A stretch of DNA of 64,000 nt, taken from positions 186,001 through 250,000 of the forward strand of contig NZ_JAASQI010000003.1 in NCBI RefSeq assembly GCF_011762225.1, in the 5' to 3' direction. Shown in pieces: positions 55,127 through 64,000 of this stretch. The DNA is from Pseudochelatococcus lubricantis (GTDB lineage Bacteria; Pseudomonadota; Alphaproteobacteria; Rhizobiales; Beijerinckiaceae). The position numbers and the translations under genes were made by a program. The notes beneath the pieces were generated by a model. That model was not told the DNA's origin and ran no database searches. It was given only the letters and a program-made list of their open reading frames with translations. The stretch's first letter is position 1. The number at the start of each line of letters is the position of its first letter.

Positions 55127-56236
55127 TCAATCCGCCTGATCGAACAACTTGCTGAACTGCCGCGGCTGGGAGCGCAGGTACTGGTTGGGCGCGCGCACGC
55201 TCGCGCCGAAATGGGCGGCGGCGTGCCAGGGCCAGTGCGGATCGTAGAGGATGGTGCGCGCCAGGGCGATGAGGTCGGCATCGCCGGTGCTGACAATTGC
55301 TTCGGCCTGCTCGAATTCCGTGATCAGCCCCACCGCGACGACCGGAATTCCGACAGCGGCCTTCACCGCCCGCGCGAAGGGGACCTGATAACTGGGGCCG
55401 ATGGCGATCCGCTGGTTTTCGGCCAGCCCGCCGCTCGAAACGTGGATGGCATCGCAGCCGCGCGCTTCCAGCGCCTGCGCGAAAGCAATGGTCTGCTCGA
55501 CATCCCAGCCGCCTTCCACCCAGTCGGTTGCGGAGACGCGCGCCGAGACCGGGCGGTCGGCCGGAAAGGCCGCGCGCACGGCGTCGAACACCTCCAGCGG
55601 GAACCGCAAGCGGTTTTCCAGCGATCCGCCGTATTCGTCATCGCGCCGGTTCGAAAGCGGCGACAGGAACTCATGCAGCAGGTAGCCGTGCGCGGCGTGG
55701 ATCTGGACTGCGTCCAGCCCGAGTCTGCCGGAACGTTCGGCCGCCTGCGCGAAGGCCAGGCGGATGCGTTCAAGCCCGTTCCTGTCGAGCGCTGCCGGCG
55801 CGACATCGCTGGCGCGGAAGGGCACGGCGGATGGGGCCACCGTCTGCCAGCCATTCGCATGGTCGGGCGGAATCTGCGCGCCGCCGTTCCACGGCACGTC
55901 CGTGGAGGCCTTGCGGCCGGCGTGGGCGAGCTGGATGGCGATCGGCATGCCCGACCAGCGGCGGATGCCGTCCAGCGTCCGGCCCAGCGCGGCCTCGGTT
56001 TCATCCGAATACAGGCCGATGTCCCTGTAGGTGATGCGCCCTTCGGGCGCGACGGCCGTCGCCTCGATCGTCAGCAGGCCGGCGCCGGAATTGGCGAGGC
56101 TGCCAAGGTGAATCAGGTGCCAGTCTGTCGTCTTGCCGTCCTCGGCCGAGTATTGGCACATAGGAGCGATGACGATTCTGTTCCGCAGGGGTAGCTTGCC
56201 GATGTCGATCGGTGAAAATAACTTCGCGTGAGTCAC
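55127..56236 (-). CDS. old yellow enzyme, NADH:flavin oxidoreductase (YqjM/NamA type)
   Basis: FMN ene-reductase of 369 residues. IVIAPMCQYSAEDG has the class-III Cys in the active site, and HAAHGYLLHEFLSPLSNRRDDEYGG is the family signature; ARVSATDW and GDADLIALARTILYDPHWP also fit. GTG start after GAAGGAAAGCAATC; longer frames upstream are not coding. It reduces activated C=C bonds of enones or aldehydes. Physiological substrate unknown. Confidence 0.92.
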   Translation of the reverse strand: MTHAKLFSPIDIGKLPLRNRIVIAPMCQYSAEDGKTTDWHLIHLGSLANSGAGLLTIEATAVAPEGRITYRDIGLYSDETEAALGRTLDGIRRWSGMPIAIQLAHAGRKASTDVPWNGGAQIPPDHANGWQTVAPSAVPFRASDVAPAALDRNGLERIRLAFAQAAERSGRLGLDAVQIHAAHGYLLHEFLSPLSNRRDDEYGGSLENRLRFPLEVFDAVRAAFPADRPVSARVSATDWVEGGWDVEQTIAFAQALEARGCDAIHVSSGGLAENQRIAIGPSYQVPFARAVKAAVGIPVVAVGLITEFEQAEAIVSTGDADLIALARTILYDPHWPWHAAAHFGASVRAPNQYLRSQPRQFSKLFDQAD

Positions 56237-56467
56237 GATTGCTTTCCTTCGCGTAGAAACAGGCGGTGTCCCCAAGAGTGGCACAGCGGACGGCTGGCGA
56301 CCATGCGCTCCGGCAGCACAGGCCGACGGATCGATCAACGGACACTGAAGACAAGCAATTTTATAGATGATCGCGATGAAGCTCCACCGCCGCGACAGGG
56401 GACACCACCGGACAGGTGCGCACAAGCACCCATCCCAATTTCAGCAGCATTTCACTGTGAGATTGAG

Positions 56468-56552
56468 TGGTGCGGCCGAGAGGACTCGAACCTCCACTGG
56501 TTGCCCAACTAGCACCTCAAGCTAGCGCGTCTACCAATTCCGCCACGGCCGC
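56468..56552 (-). tRNA. tRNA-Leu (GAG)
   Basis: An 85-base type II tRNA on the minus strand. Acceptor stem GCGGCCG/CGGCCGC, D loop AATTGGTAGAC, anticodon loop TTGAGGT (GAG), long variable arm, GGTTCGAGTCC, encoded CCA. Reads CUC and CUU. Confidence 0.97.
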
Positions 56553-56939
56553 AGCGTGTCCCGAAGGAGCATGTCCTCCCGAAGTGGGCTTGGATGTAAC
56601 AGAACGTTTCAGCTTCCACAAGTCCCTTGCGGCATCTCGCGCCGGACGATTCACATTGCCTGTGGGCAACTTTGCCGTGCCCGCCGCGCGGGGGGCGGCA
56701 AAAAGGTTTGCCGGATATAGCGGCGCGGCCGGCGGGGGCCTATATTACGGTCACGAACGCGCTTCGGGAAAACGAATTGCCTTCATTTCGAGGCGCGCGG
56801 GCAAAGGCGGGAATCAGCCGGCTGATTCGACAGGGCCATTACGCGCCGGCGGGATTTCGCTTTATGTCCGGCTGCAATCGTTCAAATGTAGGGTGACGCG
56901 GTCGGCGGCGGGAATCGGGCCGGAGACGGCGGAGAATCA
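56553..56939. other. intergenic region, no gene seen
   Basis: About 390 bases between the tRNA-Leu gene and the sirtuin gene. GC-rich with an AAAAAGGTTTGCCGG stretch. No convincing gene, RNA or promoter was recognised on either strand. Confidence 0.5.
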
Positions 56940-57698
56940 ATGTATCAAGAGCAGGTCATGATGAGCGAGCATTCCGATGACGGCCCGCGTCTCCCGAGGC
57001 TGGTGGTGTTTTCGGGCGCCGGCATCAGCGCCGAGTCCGGTATCGCGACCTTTCGGGACGCCAACGGGCTCTGGCACGGGCACGATCCGCGCGACGTCGC
57101 CAATTTCGATACGTGGCGGCAGAATCATGCACTCGTCCACGCATTTTACAATCATCGGCGGACGGAACTCGGCAAGGTGGCGCCCAACCCCGCCCATGCG
57201 GCGGTCGCCACGTGGGAAAAGGACTTTCCTGGCCGGGTGCTGAACATCACGCAGAACATCGATGATCTATTCGAACGCGCCGGGGTGGAGAGCACGGTGC
57301 ATCTGCACGGCTTCCTGCGCAACCTGCGCAACACGCGCACCGGGGAATTGCGCGACATCGGCTACACGAGCTTCGACCCCGCCGGCGATCCGCAGCGCGT
57401 GATCAAGCCGGACGTGGTCTTCTTCGGCGAACTGGCGCCGAACTACCGGCTGCTGGGCGAACTCGCCGCAAGCCTCGACGAAAACGACACGGTGATCAGC
57501 ATCGGCAGTTCGGGCGCCGTGGTCAGTATCGACGGGCTCGTGGAGGCGACCGGCGTCTTCGGCATCCTGAACGTGCTGGACAACGTCGTGGGCGCGATCG
57601 ACGAGCGTGTCTGGCACGAGCGCTTCTTCGAGCCGGCGACGCGCGCCGTCGAACGCATCGATGAGATCGTGCGCGAGCGCATGCAGGAGAAGCCATGA
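56940..57698 (+). CDS. Sir2-family (sirtuin) NAD-dependent deacylase without zinc cysteines
   Basis: Protein of 252 residues with sirtuin motifs: [27 protein letters not shown] with HLHG downstream, [10 protein letters not shown], and ILN near the end. The zinc-binding module of Sir2 (two CxxC pairs) is replaced by [26 protein letters not shown], and the whole protein has no cysteine. So either the zinc ribbon is lost or another fold holds the domain. The catalytic His in LHG is kept. GGAG five bases before ATG. It overlaps lipB by 4 bases, so lipoyl or acyl-lysine removal is an attractive but unproven role. Confidence 0.88.
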   Translation: MYQEQVMMSEHSDDGPRLPRLVVFSGAGISAESGIATFRDANGLWHGHDPRDVANFDTWRQNHALVHAFYNHRRTELGKVAPNPAHAAVATWEKDFPGRVLNITQNIDDLFERAGVESTVHLHGFLRNLRNTRTGELRDIGYTSFDPAGDPQRVIKPDVVFFGELAPNYRLLGELAASLDENDTVISIGSSGAVVSIDGLVEATGVFGILNVLDNVVGAIDERVWHERFFEPATRAVERIDEIVRERMQEKP

Positions 57699-58435
57699 CC
57701 GCGTCGTCCTTGCCCGTCGCGCGCGGCGACCTCGTGGACAGGCTGCTGCCCGCGCCCGGCGCGTCGCCCGTCGAATGGATCGTCACCGACACGCCGGTGC
57801 CTTACGAGACGGCGATGGCACTGATGGAAACGCGCGTCGCGGCCATCGCGGACGGCAAGGCCGGCGAATGCGTGTGGCTGCTGGAGCATCCGCCGCTCTA
57901 CACCGCCGGCACCTCCGCCAAGCCGGAGGACCTCGTCGACCGGCGCTTCCCCGTGTTCCGGACAGGCAGGGGCGGGCAGTTCACCTATCACGGCCCGGGC
58001 CAGCGGGTGGCCTATGTCATGCTCGACCTCCACCGCCGCACGCCCAGCCCGCAGACGCCGGATCTGCGCCGTTTCGTGGCTTGCCTTGAAAGCTGGCTGA
58101 TCGCGACGCTCGATGCGTTCAACGTGCGCGGGGAGCGGCGGGAAGACCGTGTCGGCGTCTGGGTCAGGCGGCCCGAGATGGGCGACGGCGCGGAAGACAA
58201 GATCGCCGCCATCGGCATCCGCGTGCGCCGCTGGGTGACGTTTCACGGCATCAGCCTCAACGTGGAGCCCGACCTGTCGCATTATCAGGGCATCGTGCCT
58301 TGCGGCATTCGGGGGCATGGCGTCACCAGCCTGGTCGATCTCGGCCTGCCCGTCACGCTCGCCGACGCCGACGTGGCCCTGCGCGCGGCGTTCGAGGATA
58401 TTTTCGGCGAGACGGTTTCGGGACTCCAGCCATGA
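57695..58435 (+). CDS. lipB: lipoyl(octanoyl) transferase
   Basis: Protein of 246 residues that moves octanoate from acyl carrier protein to lipoate-dependent enzymes. [21 protein letters not shown] is the family signature, with the catalytic Lys in [22 protein letters not shown] and Cys in [13 protein letters not shown]. Slightly long at the N terminus. Coupled to the sirtuin gene by an ATGA overlap. Confidence 0.96.
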   Translation: MTASSLPVARGDLVDRLLPAPGASPVEWIVTDTPVPYETAMALMETRVAAIADGKAGECVWLLEHPPLYTAGTSAKPEDLVDRRFPVFRTGRGGQFTYHGPGQRVAYVMLDLHRRTPSPQTPDLRRFVACLESWLIATLDAFNVRGERREDRVGVWVRRPEMGDGAEDKIAAIGIRVRRWVTFHGISLNVEPDLSHYQGIVPCGIRGHGVTSLVDLGLPVTLADADVALRAAFEDIFGETVSGLQP

Positions 58436-58460
58436 CGGTTCTTGTAGCGGGAGCGCCCGC

Positions 58461-58877
58461 ATGAGCGGGCTGCATCTCATCAAGCTGTGCGTGGGCGTCG
58501 ATTCGGTCGCCGAACTCGTGGCCTGGAACGCGCAGCATGAGGGCCGCGAGAGCGGCCACACCACGCGCATGACACCGAAACGGAACGACGAACTGCTCGA
58601 CGGCGGATCGCTGTACTGGGTGATCAAGGGCCAGATCGCCTGTCGACAGCGGCTGCTGGAGTTGCGCCCGATGCGCGGCGAAGACGGCGTATCGCGCTGT
58701 CGCCTCGTGCTGGACGGCACGATCGTGCCGGTGGTGCCGCGGCCGTATCGTGCGTTTCAGGGCTGGCGCTATCTTGAAGCGAAGGATGCGCCGCCCGATC
58801 TGGAGGAAAGCTCCGGCGCCGTCGCCGCCATGCCCGAGGAGATGAAGCGCGAACTCGCGGCGCTCGGCTTGATCTGA
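58461..58877 (+). CDS. DUF1489 family protein
   Basis: Protein of 138 residues (LHLIKLCVGVDSVAELVAWNAQ ... HTTRMTPKRNDELLDGGSLYWVIKGQIACRQRLLELRP ... RPYRAFQGWRYLEAKDAPPDL), the conserved alphaproteobacterial DUF1489. Function unknown. GCGGGAGCGCCCGC before ATG contains GGAG. 25 bases after lipB. Confidence 0.9.
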   Translation: MSGLHLIKLCVGVDSVAELVAWNAQHEGRESGHTTRMTPKRNDELLDGGSLYWVIKGQIACRQRLLELRPMRGEDGVSRCRLVLDGTIVPVVPRPYRAFQGWRYLEAKDAPPDLEESSGAVAAMPEEMKRELAALGLI

Positions 58878-58973
58878 GCCCGGCGCCCGTTGCGTTCACG
58901 CCCGTACGTTTTAGCCCATACGTTTCGCTTGGACGCCGGATGCTTTATGATGGCGGCAACGCAGGAGGATCGT

Positions 58974-59279
58974 TTGAAAAGAGTGACGACCTTGTTGACC
59001 GGCGCACCCGTGCTTCTGGTGCTGGTTGCCGGTTGCGCCTTCGCACAGCCGGCGGGGAATGCCGGGCGCTGCATCGCTGTGGGCGGTGAAACACCAGCCG
59101 GCGCTGGCGCCGATTGTCGCGGCGGGCCGCTGAAGCCGGGCGATCCGCGCTTTGGCAAGCCGCAGGTGCCGCAGTCGGCGCAACGCGCGGGGCCGCCGGG
59201 GCAGACGTTCCAGATCGGCGGCAGCAGCGTGACGCTTTCCGGCTCCGTGCGGGTCGAGGGTGTATATTCTTCCCGCTGA
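58974..59279 (+). CDS. small secreted protein
   Basis: Protein of 101 residues starting at TTG five bases after CAGGAGG. N-terminal signal peptide (VTTLLTGAPVLLVLVAGCAFA, cleavage after FAQ or lipobox-like AGC). The rest is Gly/Pro-rich with PGDPRFGKPQVPQSAQRAGPP and ends in a short beta stretch (TFQIGGSSVTLSGSVRVEGVY). I do not recognise a family. Confidence 0.6.
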   Translation: MKRVTTLLTGAPVLLVLVAGCAFAQPAGNAGRCIAVGGETPAGAGADCRGGPLKPGDPRFGKPQVPQSAQRAGPPGQTFQIGGSSVTLSGSVRVEGVYSSR

Positions 59280-59333
59280 CGGTGACCGGCACGCGGAAGA
59301 CGCCCGTTTTCCCAATCATTGATGGTATGGCGT

Positions 59334-59822
59334 ATGATCTACCTTCTTGGAGGAATTCTTGCCGTCAGCCTGCTCTGGTGGGTGGGGAAGAACTATGCCG
59401 ACGCCGATCCCCGGCAGATGGCGGCGCTCGTCCGCAAGATCGGCGGCTGGGGCCTCATCGCCTTCGCTGCACTGCTGCTGCTGCGCGGGCGGATAGACCT
59501 CGCCGTGCTCATGGGCGGCGCGGGCTGGTGGCTGGTGCAGGGAAACCGCCTAGATGCGTATCTGAACAGCCGCTTTTCCCTTGGGCGAAAAAACGCTGAG
59601 GGAAACGCGCACGCGGGGCCGGTCGAGCGCACGCGGCCGGGCGAGATGTCCGAAAAGGAGGCTCTTGAGATACTCGGCCTTCATCCGGGGGCGACCGAGA
59701 CGCAGATTCGCGAAGCCCACCGGAATCTGATGAAGAAACTGCACCCCGACCAAGGGGGCACGAACTACCTTGCCATGCGGGTCAATCAGGCCAAGGACGT
59801 CTTGTTGAACCGACATCGCTGA
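59334..59822 (+). CDS. membrane protein with C-terminal DnaJ domain
   Basis: Protein of 162 residues: two hydrophobic segments (MIYLLGGILAVSLLWWVG and WGLIAFAALLLLRGRIDLAVLMGGAGWWLV), a linker, and a C-terminal J domain (SEKEALEILGLHPGATETQIREAHRNLMKKLHPDQGG) with HPD. Topology resembles Tim14/Pam18-like bacterial proteins; the J domain would stimulate DnaK at the membrane. Start uncertain (ATG at 59322 or TTG at 59319 also possible). Confidence 0.88.
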   Translation: MIYLLGGILAVSLLWWVGKNYADADPRQMAALVRKIGGWGLIAFAALLLLRGRIDLAVLMGGAGWWLVQGNRLDAYLNSRFSLGRKNAEGNAHAGPVERTRPGEMSEKEALEILGLHPGATETQIREAHRNLMKKLHPDQGGTNYLAMRVNQAKDVLLNRHR

Positions 59823-59909
59823 TGGCTCCGCTTTCGGATTGATCATCGGGTGGACAACCTGGAAGCGACGTCGCCGCTTCCGCTATGGCAGCAACCTTGG
59901 CCCGAAGGC

Positions 59910-61439
59910 TCAGCCGGGCGTCGCGAAGCAGTCGAACCCGCTGCGCTTCAGCGTCTTGCATGCGGCCTGCGCGCCTTCGGGGTCGAAGCCGGAGAAGCGC
60001 GCCCTGAACAGCGTGACGTTGCCGCGCACGACCTTTTCGGTGAACGGCGAGGCATTGGCCAGCAGGCCGCGCGACTTGCTCTTCGCCTGCTGCAGGATAT
60101 GGTGGGCCTTGTCCTCGTCGGCAGATGCGCCAAGCTGGATGATCCAGCCGGGAGCGCGCGCGGCGGACGCCGCAGCCGGCTGTGCCGGCGCCTCGACGGC
60201 GGGAGTGGCGGCGAGCTTGGCCAGCGCCTTTTTTTCCAGCGTCCGGTCGGGTTGGACGGAAGCGAGCGTCACCGTTGCCTCCGCAGGCCGGGGCGCGGGC
60301 GCCGGAGCGTCCGCATACGCGAGCGCGCCGCTGGTCGAGGATTGCGCGGCGGGGCCGGAAGAGGGCGTCACCGTCGCGCCCGAGGCCGAGGCGACGACCG
60401 GGCGGATGTTGGACAGGTCGATCGGCTTGCCGATCTGCAGCGGCACCGTATTGGAAAGGGGCTGGGACGGCGGCACATAGACCGGCTCGGCGCTGGCCAC
60501 CCGGACAGGCGCCTCGACATTGCGGGCGCTGGGTGCCTCGACGACGAGCGCCGTCCGGCGGCGGCCGGTGGAGGCGTCCGGCAGGGACTGTGCCAGCAGG
60601 ACTTCCATGCGTTGATCGCGCTGCGCGCCGGAGCGCCCGCCCAGAACCGTGGCCACCACGTGACGGCTGTCCGTGCGCAGGGACGTCAGCAGGTTGAAGC
60701 CGGATGCCCGCGTATAGCCAGTCTTGATGCCGTCGACGCCCTCGACGCGGCCGAGCAGGCGGTTGTGATTGCCGATCGACCGGCTGCCGTAGTTGAAGGT
60801 CCGCGTGCCGAAATAGGCATAGTAGCGGGGGAAGCGGTCCTGGATAGCGCGTCCGAGGATCGTGAGATCGCGGGCGGTCGTGATGTTCGGCGGGTTAGCC
60901 GGCAGGCCATGCGGATTGCGGAACGTCGTCCTGCTCATGCCGAGCGCGCGCGCCTTCTGGGTCATCATGCGGGCGAAGTCGGCCTCGGTCCCGGCGATGT
61001 TTTCGGCGATGACCATCGAGACGTCATTCGCGGAGAGCGTGACGAGCGACTTGATGGCGTCCTCGACACGGATGGTGCTGCCCGCCCTCACGCCAAGCTT
61101 GGTCGGCGGCTGGGAGGCGGCGTATTTCGTGACCCGCAGGCGAGTGTCGAGATTGAAATTCCCGCTCTCAAGCTGTTCGAAAAGCAGATAGAGCGTCATC
61201 ACCTTGGTTATGGATGCCGGGATGCGCGGGGCGTCCTCGTTTTCCGCGAACAGCGTCCGGCCAGTCTTGACGTCGACGACCATCGCCGCAGATGGAGGCG
61301 CATAGGCGGGCGCATGGCTCCTGCGCTGCGCAGCATCGGCGGAACTGGCCGCCCCAACGACAACGGCAGCCGCCAGACCAGCCGCTCCCGAAATCTCAAG
61401 AATGCGATGACGTTTCCCCACAACGCAACCCCAGATCAT
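59910..61439 (-). CDS. D-alanyl-D-alanine carboxypeptidase with SPOR domain
   Basis: Class C/PBP5-type protein of 509 residues. Signal peptide (about 12-37), then the S11 domain with SxxK at Ser76/Lys79 (PASITKV), SAN at 136-138 and KTG (VDGIKTGYT). A long Pro/Ala/Thr-rich linker (about 300-430) leads to a C-terminal SPOR domain (GWIIQLGASADEDKAHHILQQAKSK), which binds denuded peptidoglycan at the septum. So it trims wall peptides, probably at division sites. The ATG lies after GGGGCGGCGGCT. Confidence 0.93.
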   Translation of the reverse strand: MIWGCVVGKRHRILEISGAAGLAAAVVVGAASSADAAQRRSHAPAYAPPSAAMVVDVKTGRTLFAENEDAPRIPASITKVMTLYLLFEQLESGNFNLDTRLRVTKYAASQPPTKLGVRAGSTIRVEDAIKSLVTLSANDVSMVIAENIAGTEADFARMMTQKARALGMSRTTFRNPHGLPANPPNITTARDLTILGRAIQDRFPRYYAYFGTRTFNYGSRSIGNHNRLLGRVEGVDGIKTGYTRASGFNLLTSLRTDSRHVVATVLGGRSGAQRDQRMEVLLAQSLPDASTGRRRTALVVEAPSARNVEAPVRVASAEPVYVPPSQPLSNTVPLQIGKPIDLSNIRPVVASASGATVTPSSGPAAQSSTSGALAYADAPAPAPRPAEATVTLASVQPDRTLEKKALAKLAATPAVEAPAQPAAASAARAPGWIIQLGASADEDKAHHILQQAKSKSRGLLANASPFTEKVVRGNVTLFRARFSGFDPEGAQAACKTLKRSGFDCFATPG

Positions 61440-61614
61440 AGCCGCCGCCCCTTCATCACACCTTGCAGCACTCACCGTTCTGTGCCTTCCGGCTTACACG
61501 CCCGAGAGCGCGTCGCCCGGCCGGCACAGTCAACAACCCTAAAGGGACGCGGTTACGGAGCCGTTAATTCCACGACGGTTCCGGCTGAACTTATTTTGCA
61601 CCGCACAATAACGC

Positions 61615-61644
61615 TTGACAACTTTTGTGCAGTGCACATATATT
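61615..61644 (+). promoter_or_regulatory. phasin promoter with palindromic operator
   Basis: -35 TTGACA at 61615-61620 and -10 TATATT at 61639-61644, 18 bases apart. The spacer holds the perfect palindrome TGTGCAGTGCACA (61626-61638), and a related TTGCACCGCACAA lies just upstream. TGC/GCA-rich repeats overlapping phasin promoters are bound by PhaR in PHA-making alphaproteobacteria; PhaR itself is not in the window. Confidence 0.7.
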
Positions 61645-61795
61645 GGCGGCGTTCGATATGCTCAGATGGGCAGGTAACGGTTTGGCCTTGGGAACGGCAT
61701 GTCGGGAAGGGAACCGGTGCGGGCGATTCTCCCGCATCGATCCCATGTATAATGAAATCCGGGCGGACGCCGGTCCGCGCTCAAGGAGATACATG

Positions 61796-62137
61796 ATGGC
61801 TGCGCAGTACGAAGACGTTCAGAAGTTCGGCAAGGAACAGATCGACAGCTCGCTCAAGGCGTTCGGCGCCTTCTCCAAGGGTCTGCAGGGCATCGCCGCC
61901 GAGCTGGCCGACTACACCAAGCGTTCCTTCGAGGAAGGCACGAGCGCGCTTGAGAAGCTCGCTGCCGCGAAGACGCTCGACAAGGCTCTCGAAATCCAGA
62001 CCGAATACGCGCGCACCGCGTATGAGAACTTCGTCGCCGAGTCCACCCGCATCGGCGAACTCTACACCGACCTGACCCGCGAGGCCTTCAAGCCTTACGA
62101 GGGCGCTTTCGCCCGCAGCCAGTCGCAGTCGCACTGA
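61796..62137 (+). CDS. phasin family protein
   Basis: Protein of 113 residues, almost all helix (QYEDVQKFGKEQIDSSLKAFGAFSKGLQGIAAELADYTKRSFEEGTSALEKLAAAKTLDKALEIQTEYARTAYENFVAESTRIGELYTDLTREAFKPYE), the short alphaproteobacterial phasin type. It coats polyhydroxyalkanoate granules. AAGGAG seven bases before ATG; another ATG is one codon earlier. The PhaR-like site in its promoter fits PHA control. Confidence 0.93.
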   Translation: MAAQYEDVQKFGKEQIDSSLKAFGAFSKGLQGIAAELADYTKRSFEEGTSALEKLAAAKTLDKALEIQTEYARTAYENFVAESTRIGELYTDLTREAFKPYEGAFARSQSQSH

Positions 62138-62240
62138 CGATACCGTCGGTCGGGAAGGGCTGACGCCCGTCCGCCGCGCAGGCCGTTTTGCGGCATGCGG
62201 TCGGGGCGGGTGTGGTGCCCTGCGTTCAGTAATATGTGAA

Positions 62241-62265
62241 AAAGCCCGGCGATGCGGGCTTTTTT
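62241..62265 (+). terminator. intrinsic terminator after phasin gene
   Basis: An 8-bp perfect stem (AAAGCCCG with CGGGCTTT), a six-base loop, and a T run that overlaps the stem end (eight T with one G break). Just over 100 bases after the phasin stop. Confidence 0.88.
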
Positions 62266-62598
62266 GCTTTCTGGCGGCGCGGATGTTCCTGCTCGCCGCC
62301 CGGCAGCGACGACCTGAAAGCTTTGTGACTGAATTATTGCATGGGGGACTGGCGTGGAGGTGCAACCGCGATTAGATTGTGCAGGGTGAGGAATTCGACG
62401 CGCCGCAGCAGCGGCCGGGGATGTGATCGGGCAGTGACGCAGTCAGGAACGACGGGAGCGAGCGGGGTGCTCCAGGCAGCAGAACATCCGGGCATATTGC
62501 CCGCATTTCCGACTGCTTGCCGGAAAGCGGCGTCTGGCGTTGCCGGCATGGCGACAAAAGGGCGTTCCGCGGACGGGCACAGCCGCGCGGTGTGGCAT
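62266..62598. other. upstream region of clpS
   Basis: About 330 bases between the phasin terminator and clpS. The clpS frame is open upstream to 62341, but those residues (Arg/Ser-rich) do not look like ClpS. I see no clear promoter or RNA. Confidence 0.4.
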
Positions 62599-62934
62599 AT
62601 GGCGGACAAGCCGTCGCGAACGGTCTCCATTCCCGAAGGGCCGGGGACCACGCTGCTGACGCGCACCCGGACCCGCACGAAGCGGCCGAGCATGTATCGC
62701 GTATTGCTGCTTAACGACGACTACACGCCAATGGAGTTCGTCGTACATGTACTCGAACGGTTTTTCAACAAGAACAAAGAAGATGCCACGCGCATCATGC
62801 TGCACGTCCACCAGACGGGCGTCGGCGAATGCGGCATCTTCACCTACGAGGTTGCCGAGACCAAAGTGACTCAGGTTATGGACTTCTCACGCAAACACCA
62901 GCATCCTCTCCAATGCGTCATGGAGAAGAAATAG
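62599..62934 (+). CDS. clpS: ATP-dependent Clp protease adaptor ClpS
   Basis: Adaptor of 111 residues delivering N-end-rule substrates to Clp[22 protein letters not shown] has the N-degron pocket residues, with [22 protein letters not shown] and [10 protein letters not shown] following. The N-terminal tail contains [11 protein letters not shown] chose the ATG before ADKPSRTV; an ATG at 62548 is in frame but has no better ribosome site. 30 bases before clpA. Confidence 0.94.
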   Translation: MADKPSRTVSIPEGPGTTLLTRTRTRTKRPSMYRVLLLNDDYTPMEFVVHVLERFFNKNKEDATRIMLHVHQTGVGECGIFTYEVAETKVTQVMDFSRKHQHPLQCVMEKK

Positions 62935-62964
62935 GGCCCACCCAGCCGGAGAAAGGATTTTCCC

Positions 62965-64000
62965 TTGCCGACATTCTCCCGCAGCCTTGAACAGGCCCTG
63001 CATCGTGCCTTGGCTTTCGCCAACGAGCGCCGCCATGAATATGCCACGCTCGAACACCTGCTACTCGCGCTGGTGGACGATCAGGACGCAGCGGCCGTGA
63101 TGCGGGCCTGCAACGTCGACATCGAGGCGCTGCGGCGCAATCTCATCGATTATGTCGACGGTGAACTCACAAATCTGGTCGTTTCCGGACGTGAGGATTC
63201 GAAACCGACAGCGGGCTTCCAGCGCGTCATTCAGCGCGCGGTCATCCACGTCCAATCGTCCGGGCGGGAAGAGGTGACCGGCGCCAACGTGCTCGTGGCG
63301 ATTTTCGCCGAGCGCGAGAGCCACGCCGCGTATTTCCTGCAGGAGCAGGACATGACGCGCTATGACGCCGTCAACTACATCAGCCACGGCATCGCCAAGC
63401 GTCCCGGCGTCGCGGAATCGCGCCCGCCGCGCGGCGCCGACGAGGAGGCGGAAACGAGTTCTCCCAGCAACGAGGAAACCGAGGTTCGCGCCAAGAAAAA
63501 GGGCGATGCCCTCGATGCTTACTGCATAAACCTCAACAAGAAGGCGAAGGAAGGCCGCATTGATCCGCTGATCGGCCGCGCCAGCGAAATACAGCGCACC
63601 ATCCAGGTGCTGTGCAGGCGGCAGAAGAACAATCCGCTGCTCGTCGGCGACCCCGGCGTGGGCAAGACGGCCATCGCCGAGGGGCTGGCGCGCAAGATCG
63701 TGACCGGCGAGGTGCCGGACGTGCTGAAGGACGCGACGGTGTTCTCGCTCGACATGGGCACGCTGCTCGCCGGCACGCGCTACCGCGGCGACTTCGAGGA
63801 GCGCCTGAAGCAGGTAATGAAGGAAATCGAGGCGCACCCGAACGCCATCGTCTTCATCGACGAAATCCACACCGTCATCGGCGCGGGCGCTACATCCGGC
63901 GGGGCGATGGATGCATCGAATCTGCTGAAGCCGGCGCTCGCCTCCGGGACGCTGCGCTGCATCGGCTCGACGACCTACAAGGAATATCGCCAGTATTTCG
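62965..64000 (+). CDS. clpA: ClpA, ATP-dependent Clp protease ATP-binding subunit (3' end outside window)
   Basis: First 345 residues of a Hsp100 unfoldase. N domain with [32 protein letters not shown], then the first AAA+ domain with Walker [10 protein letters not shown], Walker [10 protein letters not shown] and [17 protein letters not shown], where the window stops. The start is TTG, seven bases after AAAGGA, and the protein begins PTFSRSLEQ as in alphaproteobacterial ClpA. Partner of the preceding clpS. Confidence 0.95.
   Translation, partial: MPTFSRSLEQALHRALAFANERRHEYATLEHLLLALVDDQDAAAVMRACNVDIEALRRNLIDYVDGELTNLVVSGREDSKPTAGFQRVIQRAVIHVQSSGREEVTGANVLVAIFAERESHAAYFLQEQDMTRYDAVNYISHGIAKRPGVAESRPPRGADEEAETSSPSNEETEVRAKKKGDALDAYCINLNKKAKEGRIDPLIGRASEIQRTIQVLCRRQKNNPLLVGDPGVGKTAIAEGLARKIVTGEVPDVLKDATVFSLDMGTLLAGTRYRGDFEERLKQVMKEIEAHPNAIVFIDEIHTVIGAGATSGGAMDASNLLKPALASGTLRCIGSTTYKEYRQYF

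Overview
The window comes from a GC-rich alphaproteobacterium, most likely a member of the Hyphomicrobiales (Rhizobiales). The evidence is an oxygen-sensing FixL/FixJ/FixK set, a circularly permuted two-piece tmRNA, an alpha-type SspB beside fumC and DUF4169, a phasin next to clpS-clpA, and a complete RcGTA-type gene transfer agent (GTA) cluster. I saw no rRNA, CRISPR array, insertion sequence or integrase.

Left part (1-22.6 kb), core genes: a single-domain receiver that looks like FixT behind a FixK box, then fixJ and fixL, with fixK divergent; htpX-like and lemA; ilvA; alr-dadA (D-alanine use); fumC-DUF4169-RHH and sspB; ssrA (tmRNA); thyA-folA; hflK-hflC, a DUF2065 gene and a DegP-type protease; serB, miaA and an L,D-transpeptidase.

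Middle part (22.8-42.8 kb), GTA: a strong sigma70-like promoter is followed by an intrinsic terminator inside the leader. Then come the small and large terminase, a triple 133-bp tandem repeat, a tape-measure gene in an unusual place, portal, g3.5, a small basic protein, prohead protease, capsid, an inverted secreted trypsin-like protease, adaptor, stopper, tail terminator, tail tube, a fused g10/g10.1, g12-g15, a four-gene tail-fibre module that includes a predicted seven-bladed beta-propeller, and a GH24 endolysin. There is no integrase, repressor or replication gene, so this reads as a GTA and not a prophage. The three most unusual points are the displaced tape measure beside the repeats, the antisense protease fitted with no spacer between capsid and adaptor, and the terminator in the leader.

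Right part (42.8-64 kb): a six-gene fatty-acid beta-oxidation operon on the minus strand (thiolase, HAD/enoyl-CoA hydratase, acyl-CoA dehydrogenase, SCP2, FadL, FadD) behind a MerR-family regulator with a perfect 16-bp palindrome in its divergent promoter; nitronate monooxygenase; sufE; two tRNA-Leu genes; an OYE-family reductase; a sirtuin without any cysteine, coupled to lipB; a DnaJ-type membrane protein; a D,D-carboxypeptidase with a SPOR domain; a phasin with a palindrome in its promoter; clpS and the start of clpA, cut by the window end.
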